From positions 1-21,154 of the forward strand of contig CAAGGA010000120.1 in the NCBI GenBank assembly GCA_900769275.1: a stretch of DNA of 21,154 bases, given 5' to 3'. This document shows positions 15,241-21,154 of the stretch, one piece after another. Source of the stretch: an uncultured Prevotella sp. (GTDB lineage: Bacteria; Bacteroidota; Bacteroidia; Bacteroidales; Bacteroidaceae). Numbering within the stretch: the stretch's first letter is position 1; every line of letters begins with the position of its first letter. The notes below the pieces were generated by a model. It worked only from the letters and a program-made list of their open reading frames with translations, did not search any database and had not been told where the DNA came from. The position numbers and the translations under genes were made by a program.

Positions 15241-16250
15241 AAAAGACTGCAATAGTAATACTCAATTGGAACGGAGCACACATGCTGCGCACCTACCTGC
15301 CATCGGTAACAAAGCACTCCAGGGAGGCTGAGATTATCGTAGCGGACAATGCCTCAAGCGATGACTCCTTAGAGCTGTTAAAGAATGAATTCCCCACTGT
15401 CAGAACCATACTCCTCGACAAAAACTATGGGTTTGCCGAAGGTTATAACCGGGCATTGCAGCAGGTGGATGCGGAATACTATATCCTTCTGAATTCCGAT
15501 GTGGATGTACCGGAAGGATGGCTCACCCCATTGCTCGACTTCATGGAAAGCCATCCTGATGCTGCTGCATGCCAACCGAAGCTCCATGCCATTAAAGAGA
15601 GGGAGAGATTCGAGTACGCTGGAGCAGCAGGCGGGTTTATTGACAAGTATGGCTATCCTTTCTGTCGTGGCAGGATATTCGATACTGTGGAGAAAGACGA
15701 AGGGCAATATGACAGGAATATAGAGATACTATGGGCTACAGGTGCCTGTATGATGATACGTTCAAGGGATTATTGGGAAGCTGGCGGCCTGGACGGACGA
15801 TTCTTCGCTCACAACGAGGAGATAGACCTCTGCTGGAGAATACGTATAATGGGAAAGAAAATATACTGCATTTCTGGCAGCACAGCGTATCATCTCGGCG
15901 GAGGCACACTGCCCAAGGGCAATCCGAGGAAGACGTTCCTCAATTTCCGCAACAATCTCACGATGCTTTACAAGAACCTTCCTGACAGCGAACTGAAAAA
16001 GGTAATGCGCATGCGTTGCTTACTTGACTGGCTTGCTGCGCTGCAAATGCTCGTTATGGGCAGAAGCATAGGAGATTTCAAGGCTGTGATACGTGGACGG
16101 AAAGAGTTCAACAAATGGAAACACGACTTTGACAACGACCGAAAACGCATCAATGCGATGAGGAAGACGGAACGCATTCCGGAAATTCTGGACAAGAGTA
16201 TTCTCTGGCTATACCATGTAAAAGGCAGGAAAACATTCGACAGACTTTAA
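15237..16250 (+). CDS. GT2-family glycosyltransferase
   Basis: Predicted inverting glycosyltransferase (GT-A fold) of 337 residues, probably acting on a cell-surface polysaccharide at the inner membrane face. Visible elements: VILNWNGAHMLRTYL at the N-terminus, IIVADNASSDDS nucleotide-binding region, LLNSDVDVP (the DxD metal site), ATGACMMIRS, and FAHNEEIDLCWRIR, the acidic ED-type catalytic region of GT2 rhamnosyltransferase-like enzymes. No strong transmembrane segment is evident. The ATG at 15237 overlaps the mtaB stop (ATGA), preferred over an in-frame TTG at 15225. The stop codon TAA at 16248-16250 forms part of the 5-bp duplication flanking the inserted element. Sugar donor and acceptor are unknown. 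Confidence 0.9.
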   Translation: MKKTAIVILNWNGAHMLRTYLPSVTKHSREAEIIVADNASSDDSLELLKNEFPTVRTILLDKNYGFAEGYNRALQQVDAEYYILLNSDVDVPEGWLTPLLDFMESHPDAAACQPKLHAIKERERFEYAGAAGGFIDKYGYPFCRGRIFDTVEKDEGQYDRNIEILWATGACMMIRSRDYWEAGGLDGRFFAHNEEIDLCWRIRIMGKKIYCISGSTAYHLGGGTLPKGNPRKTFLNFRNNLTMLYKNLPDSELKKVMRMRCLLDWLAALQMLVMGRSIGDFKAVIRGRKEFNKWKHDFDNDRKRINAMRKTERIPEILDKSILWLYHVKGRKTFDRL

Positions 16251-16443
16251 CCCAAATCGGTCATTAGAGCCTAAACAGATTTTGTTTTATTGTCGAGCAG
16301 ATTGGCTATCTTTGTAACGCAGGCATAGCGGGCTACGTCAAGTTACAAAGACAGGCAAGATGCCGACAAGAAAACAAAATCTGTTAGGAAACAACACAAA
16401 AACAAGAAGTTTTGAACTTTTGTGGTCTAATGACCGATTTGGG
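16251..16443. mobile_element. 193-bp MITE-like element with nested inverted repeats
   Basis: Ends are perfect 18-bp inverted repeats, CCCAAATCGGTCATTAGA (16251-16268) and its complement (16426-16443), flanked on both sides by TTTAA (16246-16250 and 16444-16448), a likely 5-bp target-site duplication. Inside is a second inverted repeat of 22 bp with one mismatch (16274-16295 and 16364-16385) and a third of 10 bp (TCTTTGTAAC 16309-16318, complement 16342-16351). No ORF or transposase is present. It separates the glycosyltransferase and nth genes, which would otherwise be about 40 bp apart. The TTTG (16281) and TATCTTTG (16307-16314) pair could be an outward promoter toward nth. Confidence 0.8.
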
Positions 16444-16489
16444 TTTAATGCGCCCTGTCTGTCAGACAAGAAAGAACAAGGAATCAACC

Positions 16490-17125
16490 ATGAACAAAAG
16501 AGAAAGATATGCAGCAGTACTCGACTACTTCCGTAGAAACATGGGAAGTGTAACGTCAGAACTGAACTATGGAAGCACGTATCAACTACTCGTTGCAGTG
16601 GTGCTCAGCGCACAATGCACGGACAAACGTGTCAATATGGTCACTCCCCCACTCTTCCATGACTATCCGGATGCAAAAGCAATGGCAGCAGCAGAAGAGA
16701 GCGAGATATTCGAGTACGTGAAAAGCATTTCGTATCCTAATGCAAAAGCCCGGCATCTGATTGAGGCGGCAAAGATACTTGTAAGCGATTACGGTGGGGA
16801 AGTACCATCTGACATGGATGCTCTTCTCCGCCTGCCGGGTGTAGGCAGGAAAACGGCTAACGTCATCCAGGCTGTCGCTTTCCGCAAATCTGCCATGGCT
16901 GTAGATACCCACATCTTCCGTGTATCCCATCGTCTCGGACTTGTCAGGAAGACTGACACGACTCCATACAAAGTGGAAATGGAACTGACAAGACATATCC
17001 CCGATGAAGACATTCCCGATGCACACCATTGGCTTCTCCTCCACGGAAGATATGTCTGCATGAGCAGGAAGCCGAAATGCGGGGAATGCCCTTTTACAAA
17101 CCTTTGCCCGTCAAGAACGGAATAG
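16490..17125 (+). CDS. nth: Endonuclease III (DNA glycosylase/AP lyase)
   Basis: Base-excision repair glycosylase removing oxidised pyrimidines, 211 residues. The helix-hairpin-helix LPGVGRKTANV holds catalytic Lys121; VDTHIFRV holds catalytic Asp139; and the C-terminal 4Fe-4S motif is C-x6-C-x2-C-x5-C at Cys190, Cys197, Cys200 and Cys206. Further hallmarks are LLVAVVLSAQCTDKRVN near the N-terminus. ATG at 16490 (MNKRERYAAV) fits the family; an upstream in-frame TTG at 16412 lies within the inserted element and was rejected. Stop is TAG. Its transcription now must pass through, or start within, the MITE-like element. Convergent with the phosphatase gene. Confidence 0.96.
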   Translation: MNKRERYAAVLDYFRRNMGSVTSELNYGSTYQLLVAVVLSAQCTDKRVNMVTPPLFHDYPDAKAMAAAEESEIFEYVKSISYPNAKARHLIEAAKILVSDYGGEVPSDMDALLRLPGVGRKTANVIQAVAFRKSAMAVDTHIFRVSHRLGLVRKTDTTPYKVEMELTRHIPDEDIPDAHHWLLLHGRYVCMSRKPKCGECPFTNLCPSRTE

Positions 17126-17156
17126 GGAAAGCGACTTGTCATTCACAGCCTATGAG

Positions 17157-17173
17157 AAAAGGCGAGAACGCCT
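17157..17173 (-). terminator. Weak intrinsic terminator after the phosphatase gene
   Basis: On the minus strand AGGCG-TTCT-CGCCT is followed by TTTC, about 30 bp past the phosphatase stop at 17204. The stem is only 5 bp, so this is tentative; it lies in the 78-bp gap between convergent genes. Confidence 0.35.
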
Positions 17174-17203
17174 CATCCATTTCCTGAAAAACAACGAGCA
17201 AAT

Positions 17204-19015
17204 TCACTGCCAACGCAAGCAAAGCATTGTAATATCATCACTCTGCTCATTACCATTGGCAAACGCCTTTACAGAATCAAACACTCCGTCTGCAATATCT
17301 TTCATGGTCATGTCCTTGAGCATTGTCACCATACCCAGCGTATTATCATCCCCGAACAATGCCTTATCTGCATTCTCTGCCTCAGTAACACCATCCGTGT
17401 ATAGGAATATGGCATCATTTCTCTCCAGTTGTATGCTTTCCCCCTCATAAGGAAAATCTGCTATCGTACCGGCAGGAAGATTCGTGCAAGGCTTCATGTA
17501 CTCCGCCTTGCCCTTGCCGATAAATATCGGTGCATTATGGCCGGCATTACAATACTCCATTATTCCCGTTGCCATATCAAGCACACCACAGAACAAGGTG
17601 CAGAACATATTCTGCTCGTTACCCTCGGCAAGCCCGTTATTGATACATGAGACTATGACAGAAGGGCTGTCGCTGTATTTTCCCGAAGTGCGGAACAAAT
17701 GCCCGACCACCATCATAAAGAGGGATGCAGGCACACCCTTGCCCGAAACGTCACCGATGACGAAAAACAGTTTGCCGTCCTGCATGAAGAAATCGAAGAT
17801 ATCGCCTCCCACCTCCTTTGCCGGAACAAGCAGTCCATAGATGTCTATGTCATTCCTCTCGGGGAAAGCGGGGAATGTTTTAGGAAGAAGTCCGTTCTGT
17901 ATCTGTGCAGCAATATGCAGGTCACGCTCCATCCCCGCCTTCTTCTCCGTCGTGGCACGCAAGTCATCAATATACCTTACCAACTCACGCTGCATGGCGA
18001 CAAACGAATCCCTGAGGTGCGAAATGTCGGAATGACCGCTTACCTTTGGCAGTTTATTGTCAAAATCCCCTTCCGCTATAGCATCAGCAGCGTCAGCAAT
18101 ACGCCCGAGCGGACGCAACTGCCAGTTGACAGTCAAGATGATACAAGAGATAATGGCAAGGAACAACAGGACGAGCATCGTAGCAACGAGAAGACTGATA
18201 ATCATCGTCATCTCGTTATTGTCACGCAGCGGCACCACGCATTTTATCCTCCACCCTGTCTTTTCTATGACATCGGCTACCTTGGCCTCCTCATCACTAT
18301 CCTCACCGACAGATATATTGCCACTCAGATACCCCACTACCCTGCTGCTATCAACAGGAATCTGCGGTGCATCGGCAATACTCTTCATGACAAGACTGCT
18401 GTCACGATTGTATAGGTAAATACCGTCAGAGGTCGTCACCGTGATGAAAGCCTCGCCAGTCCCGGTTTCGACATCCGCTATATCCCTCAACCAGTCAAGA
18501 TTAAGGTCAGCGCATAACGTGGCGTATATCTTTCCCTGCGGATTGCATAAAGGCGTGACGAACGTGACTACCGGATACCTCACTCCATTCCTCTCCACGT
18601 AATGCGGACTGCTCCACATATTGGAAGCAGAGACCATTACAGAATCCACACACCCTTCAATATCAGGATTGTTCCTGTAAGAACCAGCCACATACACGGT
18701 ATCTATCTCTGCTGTCCGTTTCGTAACAACATCGCACAAAAGGGCAGAGTTGTCCTCAGTCAGTTTCTTCTGCCTTGCCGTCAGGGCAGCTGTCATCATT
18801 ACGCTCTCCACGTGATTCACCTTGCCCTCAATGTCCGATTTGACCACTTTTGACATTGTGGACATCCTTGCCATATTGCTGATACCGCTTACAAGCATAG
18901 TAATGACCTTGGTAAACGACCATCCGAGGACAACCATCACCACTATCAGCACCAGATTGATGCGAAAAGACATCGACGAGAAAAGCTTGCGCTTTCTGTT
19001 CCTGCGTTTCTTCAT
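17204..19015 (-). CDS. Membrane sensor with SpoIIE/RsbU-type PP2C phosphatase domain
   Basis: Signal-transduction protein of 603 residues. A basic N-terminus precedes TM1 (about residues 18-42), a periplasmic Cache-like sensor (about 45-265, with SSPHYVERNGVRYPVVTF and GKIYATLCADL), TM2 (about 272-297), a HAMP linker (RPLGRIADAADAIAEGDFDN), a short coiled coil, and a PPM phosphatase domain with VGGDIFDFF, GDVSGKGVPA, NAGHNAPI, LYTDGVTEA and SDDITML. The aspartates needed for metal binding are present. RsbU-type proteins dephosphorylate an anti-sigma-factor antagonist; no such partner is encoded nearby, so the target is unknown. A TAAATTTG box ends just 5 bp before this ATG. An in-frame ATG 14 codons later (position 18973) is an alternative start. 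Confidence 0.92.
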   Translation of the reverse strand: MKKRRNRKRKLFSSMSFRINLVLIVVMVVLGWSFTKVITMLVSGISNMARMSTMSKVVKSDIEGKVNHVESVMMTAALTARQKKLTEDNSALLCDVVTKRTAEIDTVYVAGSYRNNPDIEGCVDSVMVSASNMWSSPHYVERNGVRYPVVTFVTPLCNPQGKIYATLCADLNLDWLRDIADVETGTGEAFITVTTSDGIYLYNRDSSLVMKSIADAPQIPVDSSRVVGYLSGNISVGEDSDEEAKVADVIEKTGWRIKCVVPLRDNNEMTMIISLLVATMLVLLFLAIISCIILTVNWQLRPLGRIADAADAIAEGDFDNKLPKVSGHSDISHLRDSFVAMQRELVRYIDDLRATTEKKAGMERDLHIAAQIQNGLLPKTFPAFPERNDIDIYGLLVPAKEVGGDIFDFFMQDGKLFFVIGDVSGKGVPASLFMMVVGHLFRTSGKYSDSPSVIVSCINNGLAEGNEQNMFCTLFCGVLDMATGIMEYCNAGHNAPIFIGKGKAEYMKPCTNLPAGTIADFPYEGESIQLERNDAIFLYTDGVTEAENADKALFGDDNTLGMVTMLKDMTMKDIADGVFDSVKAFANGNEQSDDITMLCLRWQ

Positions 19016-19298
19016 GCTTGCAAATTTACAAAAATATTCTGTAACTCAACAAACGGATATAAAAAAAACAGCACTTTTGTAACATAGAGCGCAACACATC
19101 ATGACATATATCATATATAAATAGGTGTACAGCATCATAAACAGGAAAGCCATGACGCAAAATATACGGAAAAAGACAATTTATACGTCTTCTCTTGCAA
19201 ATATGGAAAAAGTTTCCTAATTTTGCATCAGAAGCCAATTACAGACGGAGCAGGATGATCATCCGTAACGCCCCACACAGCCGGCTCAACACAGAATC
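19016..19298. promoter_or_regulatory. Divergent promoters: phosphatase (minus) and dehydrogenase (plus)
   Basis: Plus strand: TTG (19195-19197), 20 bp, TAATTTTG (19218-19225), giving a leader of about 65 nt for the dehydrogenase. Minus strand: TTTG (19050-19053), 21 bp, TAAATTTG (19021-19028), placing a transcript start at about 19014-19017, that is at the phosphatase ATG. The rest of the 283-bp region is AT-rich and I see no further feature in it. Confidence 0.55.
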
Positions 19299-20261
19299 AT
19301 GAACATCGTTATACTTGACGGCTATACAGCCAATCCCGGAGACCTCTCATGGGAGGGACTCAACGACCTCGGACACCTGACCGTATATGAACGTACTGCC
19401 CCCGGACAGGTGGTAGAAAGAGCCAGTAGCGCAGAAATAGTACTGACCAACAAGGTAGTAATTACCAAAGAGATAATCAGGAGTCTGCCACGGTTGAAAT
19501 ACATCGGCGTGCTTGCCACTGGATATAACGTAGTGGACATCAATGCTGCCACAGAAGCTGGGATAACCGTAACGAACATTCCCTCCTACAGCACCATGTC
19601 TGTAGCACAAACGGTCATGGCGCACCTGCTGAACGTCACCAATGCCACAGCTCTCCATACGGAGTCCGTGCGCAGAGGAGAATGGCAGGAAAGCAAGGAC
19701 TTCGCCTATTGGCACACACCACAGATAGAACTGGCAGGGAAAACATTCGGAATCGTAGGACTGGGCAATACCGGCACGGCAACAGCACGCATGGCGACGG
19801 CACTCGGTATGAATATCCTTGCATTCACCTCAAAAGCAGCAGAACAACTGCCTGACGGCATTCACAAGGCTGAGTCATGGGATGCCTTTCTTGCTGAGAG
19901 CGATGTCATATCATTGCACTGCCCCCTAACCGACAACACGCTGCATCTCATTGACAGCACAAGCCTTGGAAAGATGAAACCTACAGCAATACTCATCAAC
20001 ACTGCAAGAGGTCCTGTCATAGACGATGAAGCCGTGGCAAAAGCCCTGCATGAAGGAAAACTATTCGCTTTCTGCGCAGACGTGCTGACCGAAGAACCCC
20101 CACGCTTAGGCAATCCGCTGATTACAGCACCACACAGCTATATCACTCCACACATCGCATGGGCGACCCAGGAGGCAAGGACAAGACTCATAAGCATAGC
20201 CGTCGCAAACGTCAAGGGTTTCATTGCCGGGGAGACAATAAACGTGGTGAACAGCCAGTAG
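19299..20261 (+). CDS. D-2-hydroxyacid dehydrogenase, glycerate dehydrogenase-like
   Basis: NAD(P)-dependent oxidoreductase of 320 residues that interconverts a 2-keto acid and D-2-hydroxy acid. The Rossmann motif GIVGLGNTGTATA (about residues 151-163) binds the cofactor; the catalytic set is Arg237 (NTARGPV), Glu266 (DVLTEEPP) and His285 (TPHIAW). The N-terminal substrate lobe has TNKVVITKEIIRSLPRLKYI and the loop VLATGYNVVD, and ARTRLISIAVANVKGF at the end is typical. Closest in feel to HprA (hydroxypyruvate reductase/glycerate dehydrogenase) enzymes of Bacteroidota, but D-lactate or phosphoglycerate substrates cannot be excluded. Stop TAG. A 106-bp gap precedes the HIT gene. Confidence 0.88.
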   Translation: MNIVILDGYTANPGDLSWEGLNDLGHLTVYERTAPGQVVERASSAEIVLTNKVVITKEIIRSLPRLKYIGVLATGYNVVDINAATEAGITVTNIPSYSTMSVAQTVMAHLLNVTNATALHTESVRRGEWQESKDFAYWHTPQIELAGKTFGIVGLGNTGTATARMATALGMNILAFTSKAAEQLPDGIHKAESWDAFLAESDVISLHCPLTDNTLHLIDSTSLGKMKPTAILINTARGPVIDDEAVAKALHEGKLFAFCADVLTEEPPRLGNPLITAPHSYITPHIAWATQEARTRLISIAVANVKGFIAGETINVVNSQ

Positions 20262-20367
20262 GCTTACAGCATATGGCACAGAGCAAGTCATTACCCCCGC
20301 ATAAATGAACACACCTTATATAACAACTGAAGCATAAAATCATTAACTAATTAAAATACAACTAACT

Positions 20368-20793
20368 ATGTACACAGATCCTAAACAGTGCCTTTACTGC
20401 ACCAACAACCAGACCCTTCACGACTTGATGATTGAAATCGCTCACCTTCGTGTGTCACGCGTCTTTCTCTTCAAGGAACAGACCTACAGGGGACGCTGCC
20501 TCGTAAGTTACGACAAGCACGTCAACGACCTCAACGAACTGACAGACGAAGAGCGCAACGCATTCATGGCTGACGTGGCACAGACCACACGAGCCATGCA
20601 GAAAGCCTTCAATCCCGAAAAGATAAACTATGGTGCCTACAGCGACAAACTGTCTCATCTCCATTTTCACCTTGCCCCGAAATACATTGACGGTCCGGAC
20701 TATGGCGGCATCTTCCAAATGAATCCCGGCAAGGTATATCTCACTGACGCCGAGTATCAAGAGATGATTGACGAGATGAAGAAATATCTGTAA
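20368..20793 (+). CDS. HIT-family nucleotide-binding hydrolase
   Basis: Histidine-triad protein of 141 residues, expected to hydrolyse or transfer nucleotidyl groups from small phosphate compounds such as AMP-lysine or dinucleoside polyphosphates. The triad is HLHFHLAPKY with His97, His99 and His101. Cys8 and Cys11 (CLYC) form half of the Zn site often found at the N-terminus of HIT proteins. LSHLHFHLAP and YRGRCLVSYDKHV are the characteristic strands. The natural substrate cannot be told from sequence. It is preceded by an A-rich leader and followed by an inverted repeat and the repeat array ahead of the isomerase gene. Confidence 0.9.
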   Translation: MYTDPKQCLYCTNNQTLHDLMIEIAHLRVSRVFLFKEQTYRGRCLVSYDKHVNDLNELTDEERNAFMADVAQTTRAMQKAFNPEKINYGAYSDKLSHLHFHLAPKYIDGPDYGGIFQMNPGKVYLTDAEYQEMIDEMKKYL

Positions 20794-20827
20794 GGAAGCA
20801 TTTATCCCTTGCAGTCATGTTTCGGTC

Positions 20828-20888
20828 ATACGGTTATAGGGAAGAAAAATCAGCCTTGACAAATTTCCGTAAAACCCTATAACCGTAT
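20828..20888. repeat. 14-bp inverted repeat entering the 8-bp array
   Basis: ATACGGTTATAGGG (20828-20841) is the exact reverse complement of CCCTATAACCGTAT (20875-20888), with a 33-nt loop. The right arm is made from the first repeat units, so one reverse-oriented copy of the TATAACCG word sits upstream of the array and could fold on it. Located 35 bp after the HIT stop; it lacks a following T run. Confidence 0.7.
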
Positions 20889-20941
20889 AACCGTATAACC
20901 GCAAAACCGTATAACCGTATAACCATATAACCGTATAACCG
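20878..20941 (+). repeat. 8-bp tandem array, eight copies, next to the isomerase start
   Basis: Eight contiguous units: TATAACCG six times, with one CAAAACCG and one TATAACCA. The last unit ends 6 bp before the ATG at 20948, the same spacing as the array before the ABC-F gene. Both arrays share the AACCG core. Confidence 0.9.
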
Positions 20942-20947
20942 CAAAAA

Positions 20948-21154
20948 ATGTACCCTCTCCTATTCAAGCCAAATCTGCATACAATAGTATGGGGTGGAAA
21001 CCGCCTGCAACCATACAAGGGAATCCCAGCCTCAAACGAACCGATAGGAGAGAGTTGGGAGGTCAGTGCCGTGGAATCAAGTCCAGGCATTATAGCAAAC
21101 GGTTCGTGGGCAGGACGCTCTCTCCCGGAACTGATTTCGCAATATCCCGATGAA
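20948..21154 (+). CDS. manA: Type I phosphomannose isomerase, N-terminal part
   Basis: Zn-dependent enzyme interconverting mannose 6-phosphate and fructose 6-phosphate, feeding GDP-mannose or mannose use. Only 69 codons are present before the window ends. MYPLLFKPNLHTIVWGG, then IGESWEVSAVESSPGIIANG and LPELISQYPDE, match the opening of the short type I isomerases of Firmicutes/Bacteroidota (about 320 residues), in which the ESWE motif is conserved. The Zn-ligand His/Glu residues lie further on and cannot be checked. The leader consists of the 8-bp array. Confidence 0.85.
   Translation, partial: MYPLLFKPNLHTIVWGGNRLQPYKGIPASNEPIGESWEVSAVESSPGIIANGSWAGRSLPELISQYPDE

Noticed and set aside
16412..16489. 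TTG start for nth
   Set aside because: It would encode 26 residues mostly from the inserted element; the family N-terminus begins at 16490.
17699..18415. 238-codon plus-strand frame
   Set aside because: It lies wholly opposite the well-supported phosphatase gene and has no protein features; an antisense shadow.
20856..20883. E. coli-type promoter TTGACA-N16-TATAAC before manA
   Set aside because: Bacteroidota primary sigma factors do not use these boxes, and TATAAC recurs in most units of the array, so the match is probably fortuitous.

Overview
The window looks like chromosomal DNA of a Bacteroidota member, most likely Prevotella-like (Prevotellaceae). The grounds are: upstream elements of the form TTTG-N18-22-TAnnTTTG instead of E. 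coli -35/-10 boxes; A-rich start regions with no clear Shine-Dalgarno; short lipoprotein signals; and marker families of this phylum (a DUF3127 OB-fold protein, a DUF4835/PorD-type exported protein, MtaB). The Prevotella assignment rests on recalled gene content, not on a search.

Layout. 1-170: a low-complexity edge with a polypyrimidine tract, a perfect 10-bp palindrome and two long G runs. 171-1884 (minus): an exported nitroreductase-fold protein followed by an alpha/beta-hydrolase lipoprotein, probably one operon with a good promoter at 2018-2048. 1885-2743: about 860 bp without a convincing gene but full of inverted and tandem repeats. 2744-3884 (minus): a DUF3127 SSB-like protein and a TetR-family regulator. 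4118-11142 (plus): a tight housekeeping run of dnaN, a DEDDh exonuclease, a DUF4835 protein, recN, a pseudoprotease-TPR protein and the GTPase gene engB/ysxC. 11203-13128: a nine-copy 8-bp tandem array abutting the start of a Uup-like ABC-F gene that carries an in-frame TAG. 13226-13542 (minus): a 55-residue lipoprotein gene with its own promoter and terminator. 13876-17125 (plus): mtaB, a GT2 glycosyltransferase (ATGA overlap) and nth, with a 193-bp MITE-like element inserted between the last two. 17204-19015 (minus): a membrane sensor with a SpoIIE-type phosphatase domain. 19299-21154 (plus): a D-2-hydroxyacid dehydrogenase, a HIT protein, a second 8-bp repeat array, and the start of a type I phosphomannose isomerase cut by the window edge.

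Most genes are replication, repair, translation or tRNA-modification housekeeping genes. The unusual content lies between and inside them: two related 8-bp arrays each ending 6 bp before a start codon, a nested-inverted-repeat element with a 5-bp target duplication, a nonsense codon in an otherwise intact ABC-F gene, a trypsin-fold domain lacking all three catalytic residues, and in-frame tandem repeats in two lipoproteins. I see no phage, CRISPR array, tRNA, rRNA or clear multigene novel defence system.
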